A DNA stretch of 64,000 bases, taken from NCBI GenBank assembly GCA_964552725.1, contig CAZKHU010000002.1, forward strand, positions 1-64,000, given 5' to 3'. A program made the translations under genes and the position numbers. This document shows, piece after piece, positions 44,147 to 53,068 of the stretch. Origin of the DNA: DYTH01 sp964552725. Its GTDB lineage: Bacteria; Desulfobacterota; Syntrophia; Syntrophales; UBA5619. How positions within the stretch are numbered: the stretch's first letter is position 1; each line of letters opens with the position of its first letter. Below the pieces are notes generated by a model. The model saw nothing but the letters and a program-made list of their open reading frames with translations, did no database searches and was not told where the DNA came from.

Positions 44147-45814
44147 ATGCGTCGTCTTATTCTTTTGTTGGTTGTTTTTTTCGCATCGCCGATATGGGCG
44201 TTTCCCACACACGAGAATTGCACTGATTGTCATGGAGAACTAAAAAAATCCATGTCTCACCAAGGTATCTCTTGCGACGACTGTCACACCGAGATAACGG
44301 CATTTCCCCATAAGGAAAAACCAGCACAGCCGACTTGTAACAAGTGCCACAGCAAAACGGCTGACAGTTTCAAGAAAAGTGTTCATCATGCCCGGGGAAT
44401 AGCTTGCCTTGACTGCCACAGGGCACACAGCGGGATAGTGAGCGCCGGTTGCACATCCTGTCATTCCCGTGCCACTCATGAAAAACTTCCCTCCCGCGCC
44501 AAACACCTTGCAACGTTAAATTGCCTCGCCTGCCATGGCATACCCGAAAAAAGCGGGATCACCGCAACGATCAAACTGCCGGTCGGCGCCTCCCTGGACA
44601 AAAAGGATGTTGACAGCGACGGAAAAGGTTTTATTGACCGGACCGAATGGCACACACTGGAGTATCTTCTTGAACACAAATTCCCTAACTCTACCATTGA
44701 CCGTCAATACTGGTCTTACGGCAATATCCATAACATCAGAAAGAAGCCCGCGGACTGCAGTGAATGTCACGACAAACGAACAAGATTTGCAACCGCAACG
44801 GCAAAGTTTAACGGTGAATCGGGATACAGTATTCAGATAGATCCCGGCATATTTATTCCTGAATTTCCTTCTCTGCTTGATTTCAAAAAAACGGTACATG
44901 GAAGACAGGGGGTCACCTGCGCAAATTGTCATACTTCCCAAGAAAGAATCTCCGATGGGGTGTGCATCCTCTGCCACGGGAAAGTCTATCATACCTACAA
45001 AAATTCCCTTCACGGCAAACAGAATTCTGCAGCCTGCACTGACTGTCACAACCCCCATCTGATAAAATCGTACAAGGAATACAATGCCAAGGAGCGGATA
45101 GCTGTCTGCTCGCGTTGCCACAAAGATTACATCTCCAAACATAAATGGCTGCCTAATACCGCTCTTCACTTCCAGTATCTTGAGTGCACGTCTTGTCACA
45201 GTCCCGGCTCTGAAAAAAGTATGGTCTTTTTTTTCCAAAAGAAAAATGGCGATAAAAAAACAGCCTTAACCTATCGAGATTTTGAAAAGGCGTTTGGCCA
45301 TGACATCGAGGTGCGGTCGGTTATCGATAAATATGCCGAAGACATCCTGAAGGGAAATGATATAGGCAACATACTGAAATATTTGAATAAAAAAATGGAT
45401 AACAGCGTCTCGATCGACGCTGAGATCGTTGTTACAAAAGTCCATCACGACTATTCGGTCACCAGACTAAAAGAGAAGAACTGCGTCGTGTGCCATTCGT
45501 CCCAAGCCTCCTTTTACAACTCGCTCTATCTGAACATTCCAGGCAAGGAGGAACATGTTTACGCGCCGGTGAAAGGAACGCTCTTGTCAACTTATCCATT
45601 GTCAATGGCTATGGATATTTACCTGCTGGGAGAACAAAAAATTACCAGGGACGACATATCCGCACTTATCCACAAGGCCCCGGAAAATTTGAGGTCTTAC
45701 ATCAAGGGCTTGGGTTTCAAACTCATAGACCTGGTCGGCATAGGCCTGTTGATTCTCGCTTTGCTCGGGTGCATGGTTCATGCCCTCTTAAGAATACTGG
45801 TGGTAAAACGATGA
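44147..45814 (+). CDS. 13-heme membrane-anchored cytochrome c
   Basis: 555 residues. A signal peptide (LILLLVVFFASPIWA) leads to a periplasmic domain with 13 CxxCH heme sites: six within the first 140 residues, then a segment with a DVDSDGKGFIDRTEW EF-hand-like loop, then CSECH, CANCH, CILCH, CTDCH, CSRCH, CTSCH and a last CVVCH near residue 448. A single C-terminal helix (LIDLVGIGLLILALLGCMVHALL) anchors it. With the cytochrome b561 encoded by the overlapping next gene (ATGA) it probably forms a quinol:cytochrome or cytochrome:quinone electron-transfer complex. Exact role and closest known family are not recognised. Confidence 0.85.
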   Translation: MRRLILLLVVFFASPIWAFPTHENCTDCHGELKKSMSHQGISCDDCHTEITAFPHKEKPAQPTCNKCHSKTADSFKKSVHHARGIACLDCHRAHSGIVSAGCTSCHSRATHEKLPSRAKHLATLNCLACHGIPEKSGITATIKLPVGASLDKKDVDSDGKGFIDRTEWHTLEYLLEHKFPNSTIDRQYWSYGNIHNIRKKPADCSECHDKRTRFATATAKFNGESGYSIQIDPGIFIPEFPSLLDFKKTVHGRQGVTCANCHTSQERISDGVCILCHGKVYHTYKNSLHGKQNSAACTDCHNPHLIKSYKEYNAKERIAVCSRCHKDYISKHKWLPNTALHFQYLECTSCHSPGSEKSMVFFFQKKNGDKKTALTYRDFEKAFGHDIEVRSVIDKYAEDILKGNDIGNILKYLNKKMDNSVSIDAEIVVTKVHHDYSVTRLKEKNCVVCHSSQASFYNSLYLNIPGKEEHVYAPVKGTLLSTYPLSMAMDIYLLGEQKITRDDISALIHKAPENLRSYIKGLGFKLIDLVGIGLLILALLGCMVHALLRILVVKR

Positions 45815-46476
45815 AAAAGGTTTATCTGCACACATTGACCATTCGCGTATGGCATTGGATTAACGCCGCAATTATCATATTGCTGACCGTTACCGGAATA
45901 CATCTCAGGGCGCCAGGCACTGAGGAGGTCGCCAAAAGCCTTGGTTTATGGTTTCCCGGTTACACGGCCGCCGTTTTGATCCATAAATATGCAGGCTTTG
46001 CAATGACGGCAGCCTTTATCTTCTGGATCGCCTATATCATGATCAGCGGCAGCTTTCGCAAGCATTACCTTTTCCGTCTATCTGATATACCCGTCATGGG
46101 AAGGCAGGCCCGCTATTATGTAATCGGTTTATTCAATGGAGAAAAGAATCCCTTCGTCTCCACCCCGGAGGGCAAATTCAACCCTTTGCAGAAGCTTACC
46201 TACGGGGCAGCCATGCCGGTTATCCTGTTTGCCCTGATCGTCACCGGCATCCTCTTCAGCGACATATTCTACTTCAGGGATGAAATTGAACGTCTCGGAG
46301 GCGTCCGAATGATCGACGCCTTGCACGTTATCGCCGCCTATCTCTGCCTGTTGAACTTTCTTGTCCATCTTTACATGACAACGATGGGACATCATATTTT
46401 TGATCATATCAAGTCCATGATCGTCGGCTATGAAGAGGTTGCGGAGGAAGAGGCCGAACATACTCAGGCTTCCTGA
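45811..46476 (+). CDS. Cytochrome b561-type membrane subunit
   Basis: 221 residues, start ATG 45811 overlapping the previous stop by 4 nt. Four hydrophobic helices with histidines placed as heme-b ligands: RVWHWINAAIIILL, LIHKYAGFAMTAAF, then DALHVIAAYLCLLNFLVHLYMTT. It belongs to the FdnI/HydC/PhsC-like diheme cytochrome b group that exchanges electrons with the quinone pool. Partner of the 13-heme protein. Confidence 0.85.
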   Translation: MKKVYLHTLTIRVWHWINAAIIILLTVTGIHLRAPGTEEVAKSLGLWFPGYTAAVLIHKYAGFAMTAAFIFWIAYIMISGSFRKHYLFRLSDIPVMGRQARYYVIGLFNGEKNPFVSTPEGKFNPLQKLTYGAAMPVILFALIVTGILFSDIFYFRDEIERLGGVRMIDALHVIAAYLCLLNFLVHLYMTTMGHHIFDHIKSMIVGYEEVAEEEAEHTQAS

Positions 46477-46520
46477 ATTGCCCGCATCCTGCTTGCCGCA
46501 AATCCCTACAAACAAATAAT

Positions 46521-47105
46521 TCACTCTTTTTTCTTCCACCAGGGAAAGGTAAACAGCCTGTGGGCAGAACGGGGACCTTCTTCTTTTTTTACCCCCTTCT
46601 GACACAACGAACAGAATTCTGATGATTTCTGATCAATATTTTCTACATAGGTGGAAGAATTCATGACACAACCAGGCTGGGTGCAATGGATCAGGCCAAA
46701 GGTATGCCCCAATTCGTGGACTGACTCTTTCAGCAGGCGCCTGGCCGTCAATTCCCGGTCTTCGGCCATCCCGTAAAAACGGTTATGGAGGCGGTGCTTC
46801 GAAACCACTGCGCCAATCCCCCCAAGTTGCGCTTCTCCAAAAACAAAGGTAAGAATTGGTATAAAAAGATCGGCGTCGAGCACCCCCAATATCTTTTCCG
46901 CGTCACGGGGGGGATTCGCTATCAATTGCTGAAGAACCAGCGAAGAGTTATACTGCGATCTTTTTACATCAAATACATCTCGCAGATTTACCTTAAACTC
47001 TCCCCTTTTTGTCCTTATATGAAAAATGTCGGAAATTAGCACTTCCAACGTCTCGAGGAAGGACTGGTCTGCAAGCTCAATTGGGGCGATATAAATAAAA
47101 GGCAT
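46521..47105 (-). CDS. Archaemetzincin
   Basis: 194 residues. The signature is complete: HELGHTFGLIHCTQPGCVM followed by FCSLC, matching HExxHxxGx3Cx4CxM and the later CxxC, with a catalytic zinc and a structural zinc. Archaemetzincins are metallopeptidases of archaea, vertebrates and scattered bacteria with no known natural substrate. The ATG at 47105 overlaps the stop of the sigma-54 regulator (TGATG), so it is translated as part of the cytochrome/two-component operon; a GTG directly before it is an alternative start. Confidence 0.9.
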   Translation of the reverse strand: MPFIYIAPIELADQSFLETLEVLISDIFHIRTKRGEFKVNLRDVFDVKRSQYNSSLVLQQLIANPPRDAEKILGVLDADLFIPILTFVFGEAQLGGIGAVVSKHRLHNRFYGMAEDRELTARRLLKESVHELGHTFGLIHCTQPGCVMNSSTYVENIDQKSSEFCSLCQKGVKKEEGPRSAHRLFTFPWWKKKE

Positions 47106-48481
47106 CACAGATACTGTTTATTAAGGTCATCTCTCCTAAAACCGTATTTCTCGATTTTATTGTAGAGGGTAAGCCGGCTGATTCCGAGAATCTCGGCTGC
47201 CTGAGCAATATTTCCCCTGGTCTGATTCAATATTTTCAATATATGTTTCCTCTCCATCTCTTCCAGCGATTCGACGATGCCTTCTGAAATCGTTGCAGAA
47301 GCAGAGGGAAAAGGAAAGCAAATGTCGCCAACCTGGATATATTTCCCTTTTGCCACAACAACCGCCCGTTCGACCGCATTTCTGAGTTCCCTGATGTTTC
47401 CGGGCCAATCGTATCCGATGAATGCATCCATGGCCTGAGGGGAAAAGTCGGCAACATCCTTGTTCATTGATTGAGCGTACTGTTTGAGAAAATATCTCGC
47501 AATTAACGGAATATCGTCTTTCCTTTCCTTCAGCGTTGGCAAAACAATGGAAAATACATTCAATCGGTAATAGAGATCCTCACGGAAGCTGCCATCCCTA
47601 ATTGCCTTCTCCAGATTTTTGTTGGTCGCGCAGATAATCCGGAAATCGACATCGATCGTTTTATCTCCTCCCAGTCTGGTAAATTTTTTAGTCTCTATCA
47701 CGCGCAGAAGGTCCATTTGCATCTTTTCGCTGATATTGCCGACTTCATCCAAAAACAGGGTGCCCTTATCGGCCATCTCAAGTTTACCTTTTCTTCTGTA
47801 CATCGCCCCGGTAAATGAACCCTTTTCATGGCCGAACAGCTCGCTTTCGAGCAACCCTTCGGCATAGGCGCCGCAGTTAATGGCAATAATGGGGAAATAT
47901 CTGCGGGCGCTTCGGCTGTGTATTGCCCTGGCAATAAGCTCTTTGCCTGTTCCGCTTTCGCCGAGAACCATCACTGTGGAATCGGTTCTGGCAACTGTGT
48001 CCACCATGTCCATAACCCTTTTTATCGCCAGGCTTTCGCCCACAACCTCCTCCGGCAACAATAATTCCTCTATGTGCTGGCGAAGCTGAATATTTTCGGT
48101 GACGAGTCTCCTCTTTTCCACGGCATTTCTGATCAGGCGACTCAAGTCGTCAGGGTCTATCGGCTTGGTTATATAGTCAAAAGCGCCGTCTTTCAGTCCC
48201 TGGATCGCGGTATCGACGGAAGCGTAGGCCGTCATGATAATCGTCACGATATTACTATCGATTTCTTTTATGCGTTTTTGCAGTTCTATCCCGTCCATGC
48301 CAGGCATTTTGATATCCAGCAAAACAATATCCGAAGCTGTTTCCTGAAGCTTTTTCAAGGCGCGTGCACCCTCATCGGCGGTATCCACCCGATAGCCATC
48401 GGCCTTGAACCACTGATAAAGGGAATCCCGGACAGATGCCTCGTCGTCAACGATCAATATTCCTATCTCTTCAGATTTCAC
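47105..48481 (-). CDS. NtrC-family sigma-54-dependent response regulator
   Basis: 458 residues. Receiver domain with LLDIKMPGMDG (phospho-Asp about residue 56) and the KPID Lys; AAA+ domain with Walker A GESGTGKE, the sigma-54 contact loop as GSFTGA instead of GAFTGA, Walker B GTLFLDEVG; and a Fis-type HTH (NIAQAAEILGISRLTLYNKIEKYG). It should activate sigma-54 promoters when phosphorylated by the adjacent heme-containing kinase. I looked for GG-N10-GC sites ahead of both cytochrome genes and found none convincing, so the targets are open. Confidence 0.93.
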   Translation of the reverse strand: MKSEEIGILIVDDEASVRDSLYQWFKADGYRVDTADEGARALKKLQETASDIVLLDIKMPGMDGIELQKRIKEIDSNIVTIIMTAYASVDTAIQGLKDGAFDYITKPIDPDDLSRLIRNAVEKRRLVTENIQLRQHIEELLLPEEVVGESLAIKRVMDMVDTVARTDSTVMVLGESGTGKELIARAIHSRSARRYFPIIAINCGAYAEGLLESELFGHEKGSFTGAMYRRKGKLEMADKGTLFLDEVGNISEKMQMDLLRVIETKKFTRLGGDKTIDVDFRIICATNKNLEKAIRDGSFREDLYYRLNVFSIVLPTLKERKDDIPLIARYFLKQYAQSMNKDVADFSPQAMDAFIGYDWPGNIRELRNAVERAVVVAKGKYIQVGDICFPFPSASATISEGIVESLEEMERKHILKILNQTRGNIAQAAEILGISRLTLYNKIEKYGFRRDDLNKQYL

Positions 48482-49804
48482 AGCCTATCTCCTTCGTATT
48501 TTTAATCAAGCCTTGTTTATCATGGGCGGCAATCGGATTCCGGGGAAGAAAAACGGTAAAAACAGTGCCTTCATCTGCCCCGGTCTTGACATCAAGAGAC
48601 CCCCCATGCTGATGCACAATACCATAGACAACAGAAAGTCCCAGCCCTGTGCCCTTCGTTTTCGTCGACACAAATGGTTCAAAGATATGGGGAAGAATCG
48701 TCTCGGGAATCCCTCTGCCGGTATCGGAAACTGTAACCGTAACGGTCTCTNNNNNNNNNNNNNNNNNNNNNNNNNNNNNNNNNNNNNNNNNNNNNNNNNN
48801 NNNNNNNNNNNNNNNNNNNNNNNNNNNNNNNNNNNNNNNNNNNNNNNNNNGGCAACCATCGCCGACAGTTCTCCCATCGAAGCCATCTTCTCCGCCATTA
48901 TAAGCTGCGCCTCCGCCTTTTCCAGCTCCATGGTCTTCTCCCGCACCCTTTCTTCGAGCTGCGTATACCAGTTTTTAACGGCCCGGTTCGCCTCTTTGAG
49001 TTCAGCAGTCATCTTGTTGAAAGACCTCGCCAAATTGCCAAACTCATCACGGGAATTCAGCTCTACCTTATGATCGAGGTTAAGATTGGCAACCTCATCG
49101 GTAGCGTCATCCAGTTTTTTGATAGGGTTATGGATCATCCTCCGGATGAAATATCCCTTCACCAGAACGGTAATCAAGATCAGCAATGCCGAGTAAATGA
49201 TCATCTTGTCCCGTGTTCCAACAATCCGCCTGTCGCCATCCTCCAGGGATAATTTTACATCCAGAATCCCCAGCAGACCATCCTGCGGAGAATGGGCGTG
49301 GCACGCAGCGTTAAAACACTCAGGAGAATTCTCAATCGGACTTATCAACCCCAGAACGCGGGTCCCGTCATTCGCAACGAATGTCCGCGTCAGATCTTTT
49401 GTCGGGACAACCCCCTTCGCCGGTTCCTCTGCATGGCAAACATAACACTGCTCCGCCCTTTTATCCGCAACATTGCCGACATCCTCCGCCTTGTCTGAAA
49501 AGGCGATCACGCCGATCTTGTTATAGATCCTGATCCCCCGAAACTCCTTCTCCTTCCCGATATTTAAAATCGTGTTTGTCAAATCGGACCGGCGATTCTC
49601 CAGCATGCTGTGGTAAGTCGCCCTCTTTATCAGATTGCTCACCTTGACGGCATTATGAACAACATCCTGACGGAAAAAATTGTTCAGAAAATAGACATTC
49701 AGATAGATGATGATTCCGAAGGCAATTATCAACAGGGAAACGAGAAGAACGAAAAACTTTGCACCAATGGAGTTGGCAATTTTAAAAATATTATGAGTTC
49801 TCAA
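48471..49804 (-). CDS. Membrane sensor histidine kinase with c-type heme motif, split by an assembly gap
   Basis: N-terminal part (from ATG 49804): one transmembrane helix (residues about 14-36), a periplasmic domain containing CYVCH (about residues 119-123) and a second CFNAACH (about 163-169), a second helix, a HAMP domain (IHNPIKKLDDATDEV), a coiled coil and MGELSAMVA, where the H-box should begin. The 100 N at 48751-48850 remove the phospho-His and N-box. After the gap come DTGRGIPETILPHIFEPF and GTGLGLSVVYGIVHQHGG, the ATPase G boxes, ending at TGA 48471. The two sides are in different frames with 100 N, so the true gap is longer or shorter. A covalently bound heme would make this a redox or gas sensor. 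Confidence 0.85.
48751..48850. other. Assembly gap (100 N)
   Basis: Exactly 100 N, a placeholder of unknown true length. Comparison with other kinases suggests that roughly 300 nt encoding the HisKA domain and N-box are missing. Confidence 0.98.
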
Positions 49805-49877
49805 TACTCGTCATCCTCTGCTGTTTTTACCATTCCCCCGCCGGAAATATCGCGGGGGAAGGGCAGCAATTATACAG

Positions 49878-52682
49878 TTATCCAAACAGGACCGTGTATA
49901 TTATCAACAGGACAACCATTACGCCCAGAAACAAGAAGAAGAAGCCGAACGTGCGGACAAGCTTCATGAAATCAGGCGAAAGCTCTTTAGTGACAATCTT
50001 TTCCTCCAACTGCCCATTCGCTCCTGCCTCTCCATAGCCGCGCGGTCTTTCTTCACGGCACTCCTCCTCGGGAACTAACCCGGTGAAGATAACGGGATCC
50101 ATCGGAAAAGCTTCCGGCCGCAGATGGGTGTTGAAAAAATGAACCGTAAAAATAAACCCTGTAGCCAGCAGGGCTTCATCACTGTGTATAATGGCTGCAA
50201 CATTGACAAGCCACCCCGGGAAAACAAGGCTGGAGATTTCGGGGAACCAAAGAATCAATCCGGACAGGCCGATCACGGGAACCCCCCAGAAAACGGCCAG
50301 ATAATCGAACTTTTCCCAATACGTCCAGCGGCCATACTGTGGTCTTGGCCCTTTTCCGGCAAACCATTTTATCGTAGCGACAAAATCCTTCAAATCCTGG
50401 GCGTTGGGCAGCATGGAGTTTTTGCCCAGAATAAATTCTTTTAGCGGCGTTTTGTTGTTGATTTTCAATCTTACGAGATAAATGACATGGGAAAATAGCA
50501 GACCGAACATAACTACCGCCGAGAAATGATGAATCCGGGCCGCCGCCGCCGCCCCCCCCAGCATGTTCGCTATATACCTCGCCCACGCCATATCGGAAAA
50601 TTTCAGAGCCATACCGGTAATTGCCAGCGCCAAAAAGCTTACAACAAGAATAAGATGGGAAATGCGATGATAATTATTGAAGCGCTCCACATACCGATGA
50701 TCTTTAAAGGTATCCGCCTCGTATTTCCGTTTCTTCTCCCGCATGCGCGCAAAAGAGCGGGGGATCCACAACAATGTATGGATGCCAAAGAACCCGAAGG
50801 TTCCTATAAGAAGTAAGCTCATTGCCCTGAACGTGTAGAATAGAACGGGAAACTTCACCTTGTCATGATGCGTGGAATGGGTCAGGTAATCGGTAAAACG
50901 CCGGTTGGCGCCCGGATGGCATTGCCTGCACGTCTGCACCACGTTTTTAAAGCCAACCATTGAATTGGGATTGTTGACCGACAGGATTCCATGGGCCCCG
51001 TGGCAATCGGAACATTTTGCCACTTTATGAGACCCCAGCAGATAAGACTTGCCGTGAGCCGTGTCCAGGTATGTCTTGGCGAGCTCTTCATGACACTTGC
51101 CGCACTGGCTGGTCACCTCGGTTACGAATTTATCCTTTTCCACCCGCGTTATCTGATGGGAGGAATGGCAATCCTCGCAAATCGGGAGTTTCTCTTTCGA
51201 CTTGCTGACCGTCGGACTGTGGACGCTCTTAACAAATTCCTTGTAGATTCCGACATGGCAAGTTCCGCAGGTAGTCGCTACATTGTTTCTGTTGATCGTG
51301 GAGCGGGGGTCTTTATGATCCAGATTCAGGTGTTTACCATGACAATCCGAACACACCGCGGCGACCAGGAGTCCCTTTTTCTGAAGCGCCACCCCGTGAA
51401 CGCTTGTCGAGTAATCAGTGACAACATTGCTGTTTCCCACTTTTGAAAATTCGGCCGCCTTTCCCTTCGCCCCATGACAGAAGCCGCATAGTTGAGGAAT
51501 ATTGCCCCGATAAACGGAAGATTTTGAATTTTTAGAGGGCAAAACGCCATGCGACCCATGACAAGAGGTGCAGAAAGGCGCGTCTTTCTTGTTCAGGGCA
51601 TGGGCGCGTCCGTGCGCGCTCTGGACATATTCCCTGCCTACCTCGGCATGACAACTCGCGCAGTTTACATTCCCCGCCGTATCACAAGGCCTTTTATGGG
51701 TTGGACTGACATCCGTATGGCATTTTACGCAGGGAATGTTTTTATGGGCAGAATCCTGGAGTTCTTTAACTTTAATATGGAGTGAAAATTTTTTACCGTC
51801 CACAATCCTGTATATCGATTCTTTGACGTGGCACTTCAAACAGTCGTTGTCGGCCAGACCTGTCGTCATCGAATCTTTGCGTATCTTGTGCGAGCGGTGA
51901 CAATCGGAACAGGCGGGAATCGCCCCAGGCTTCTTTTCCCACAGCTCCCCCTGAATAATCTTGGCGTGCACCCCCTCGATGTTGGAATGACAAACCATGC
52001 AGGAATGGGCAATGTTTTGCGGATTGGTTGACGATTTTGAATCTGTATGGGGAAGAATGCGATGATTTCCGTGGCAATCGGCGCAGGCCGCAGTAACTAA
52101 AAGCCCTTTTTTCAAAAGACCTACACCGTGAATACTCTCGGAATAATTATCCAGAATATTCTTCTCGGGGATGTCGTACATGCGCGCAACCGGCGCCCCT
52201 TCCCTATGGCATTTCCCGCAGAGCGAGGGGATATTGATTTTATAGGTAAGAGAGCGTGGGTTTCTGCTCGCCAGGATGTAGTGATTGCCGTGGCACTCAA
52301 AGCAGGTAGGGGCGTGCGGCTCCTTTTTTTCCAATGCCTTCCCATGGATGCCGGCCTTGAATTCTTTATCTGCATCGTCATGGCAACTGCCGCAATTCAC
52401 CGGCGCTAATTTTTCGGGATGGGGAAAATCCCTGACATCGGCGCCGGGATGACATCCGGTACAGCCGACCTTGCCGTGGACTGAAGTTGTATATTTTTTT
52501 ATATCCACAAAAAGAGAAACTGCCTTGCCATTTCGTTTTGTGGTCATCTGCTTGTCGGAATGGCATTCCATGCAGCTTTCATCCGGCGCGGCGTAAGCCA
52601 GGGAGAATGGTATCAAGGCAAACAAGACCAGAACGAGCAAATTAGCTGTCTTTTTCATCCATTTACGCGGTCCATCAATCAT
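49878..52682 (-). CDS. 19-heme cytochrome c fused to a membrane cytochrome b (CbcL-like architecture)
   Basis: 934 residues from ATG 52682 (AAGGAGAG upstream). A signal peptide (LLVLVLFALIPFSLAYA) is followed by about 600 residues with 19 CxxCH sites. Hemes 1-8 and 9-16 form two similar units of about 243 residues and hemes 17-19 match hemes 3-5 and 11-13. The C-terminal 320 residues contain about six helices with histidines in YHRISH, RIHHF, SHVIYL and the HSDEALL...HFFNTHLRPE stretch, as in diheme cytochromes b of the FdnI/HydC type. Geobacter CbcL has the same order with nine hemes and passes quinol electrons to periplasmic cytochromes; a similar role is inferred. First gene of the operon with the heme kinase, regulator and archaemetzincin. 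Confidence 0.88.
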   Translation of the reverse strand: MIDGPRKWMKKTANLLVLVLFALIPFSLAYAAPDESCMECHSDKQMTTKRNGKAVSLFVDIKKYTTSVHGKVGCTGCHPGADVRDFPHPEKLAPVNCGSCHDDADKEFKAGIHGKALEKKEPHAPTCFECHGNHYILASRNPRSLTYKINIPSLCGKCHREGAPVARMYDIPEKNILDNYSESIHGVGLLKKGLLVTAACADCHGNHRILPHTDSKSSTNPQNIAHSCMVCHSNIEGVHAKIIQGELWEKKPGAIPACSDCHRSHKIRKDSMTTGLADNDCLKCHVKESIYRIVDGKKFSLHIKVKELQDSAHKNIPCVKCHTDVSPTHKRPCDTAGNVNCASCHAEVGREYVQSAHGRAHALNKKDAPFCTSCHGSHGVLPSKNSKSSVYRGNIPQLCGFCHGAKGKAAEFSKVGNSNVVTDYSTSVHGVALQKKGLLVAAVCSDCHGKHLNLDHKDPRSTINRNNVATTCGTCHVGIYKEFVKSVHSPTVSKSKEKLPICEDCHSSHQITRVEKDKFVTEVTSQCGKCHEELAKTYLDTAHGKSYLLGSHKVAKCSDCHGAHGILSVNNPNSMVGFKNVVQTCRQCHPGANRRFTDYLTHSTHHDKVKFPVLFYTFRAMSLLLIGTFGFFGIHTLLWIPRSFARMREKKRKYEADTFKDHRYVERFNNYHRISHLILVVSFLALAITGMALKFSDMAWARYIANMLGGAAAAARIHHFSAVVMFGLLFSHVIYLVRLKINNKTPLKEFILGKNSMLPNAQDLKDFVATIKWFAGKGPRPQYGRWTYWEKFDYLAVFWGVPVIGLSGLILWFPEISSLVFPGWLVNVAAIIHSDEALLATGFIFTVHFFNTHLRPEAFPMDPVIFTGLVPEEECREERPRGYGEAGANGQLEEKIVTKELSPDFMKLVRTFGFFFLFLGVMVVLLIIYTVLFG

Positions 52683-53068
52683 AAGAACTCTCCTTCTTTC
52701 TGTAATCCCGCCTGAAATGCGCTAAACCATTTTTTATCAGATGATTTTCAGATTATTTAAAAAAGACCCTCCGCTCCAGGTTAGAGCTTAAATGCAATTG
52801 GCAAATTTTCTCAATTTCGCAACCCGCCACCGGATACACGAGGTTGCTCCTTGCTGTCAAGCTGATAATTGAGGCTGCCGATCTTCGCACCCACGATGAT
52901 TTTGTTCTCTGCGCAAGCAACTGATTTCACGTAAGTGGGCAAAAAAGAAAGTCTAATAATCCCGTCCTATTGCGTGCAGAACAAATTTACCGTGTCTTCG
53001 CACCGGTTTGGGTGGATTTTTCCTTCTGAATGATTTATGTATGCCCCAGACAGATTAAGGAGAAAGGC
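52683..53068. other. Divergent intergenic region between the 19-heme gene and ruvX
   Basis: 386 nt. It must carry promoters for both directions. On the minus strand a TTGACA (about 52855-52860) with a poor -10 is the best sigma-70 candidate; GGTGGCGGGTTGC nearby resembles a sigma-54 site but has the wrong spacing (one or more bases off). Nothing else recognised. Confidence 0.4.

Noticed and set aside
52683..53000. Sigma-54 promoter for the 19-heme operon
   Set aside because: The best candidate (GGTGGCGGGTTGC) does not have GG and GC ten bases apart.
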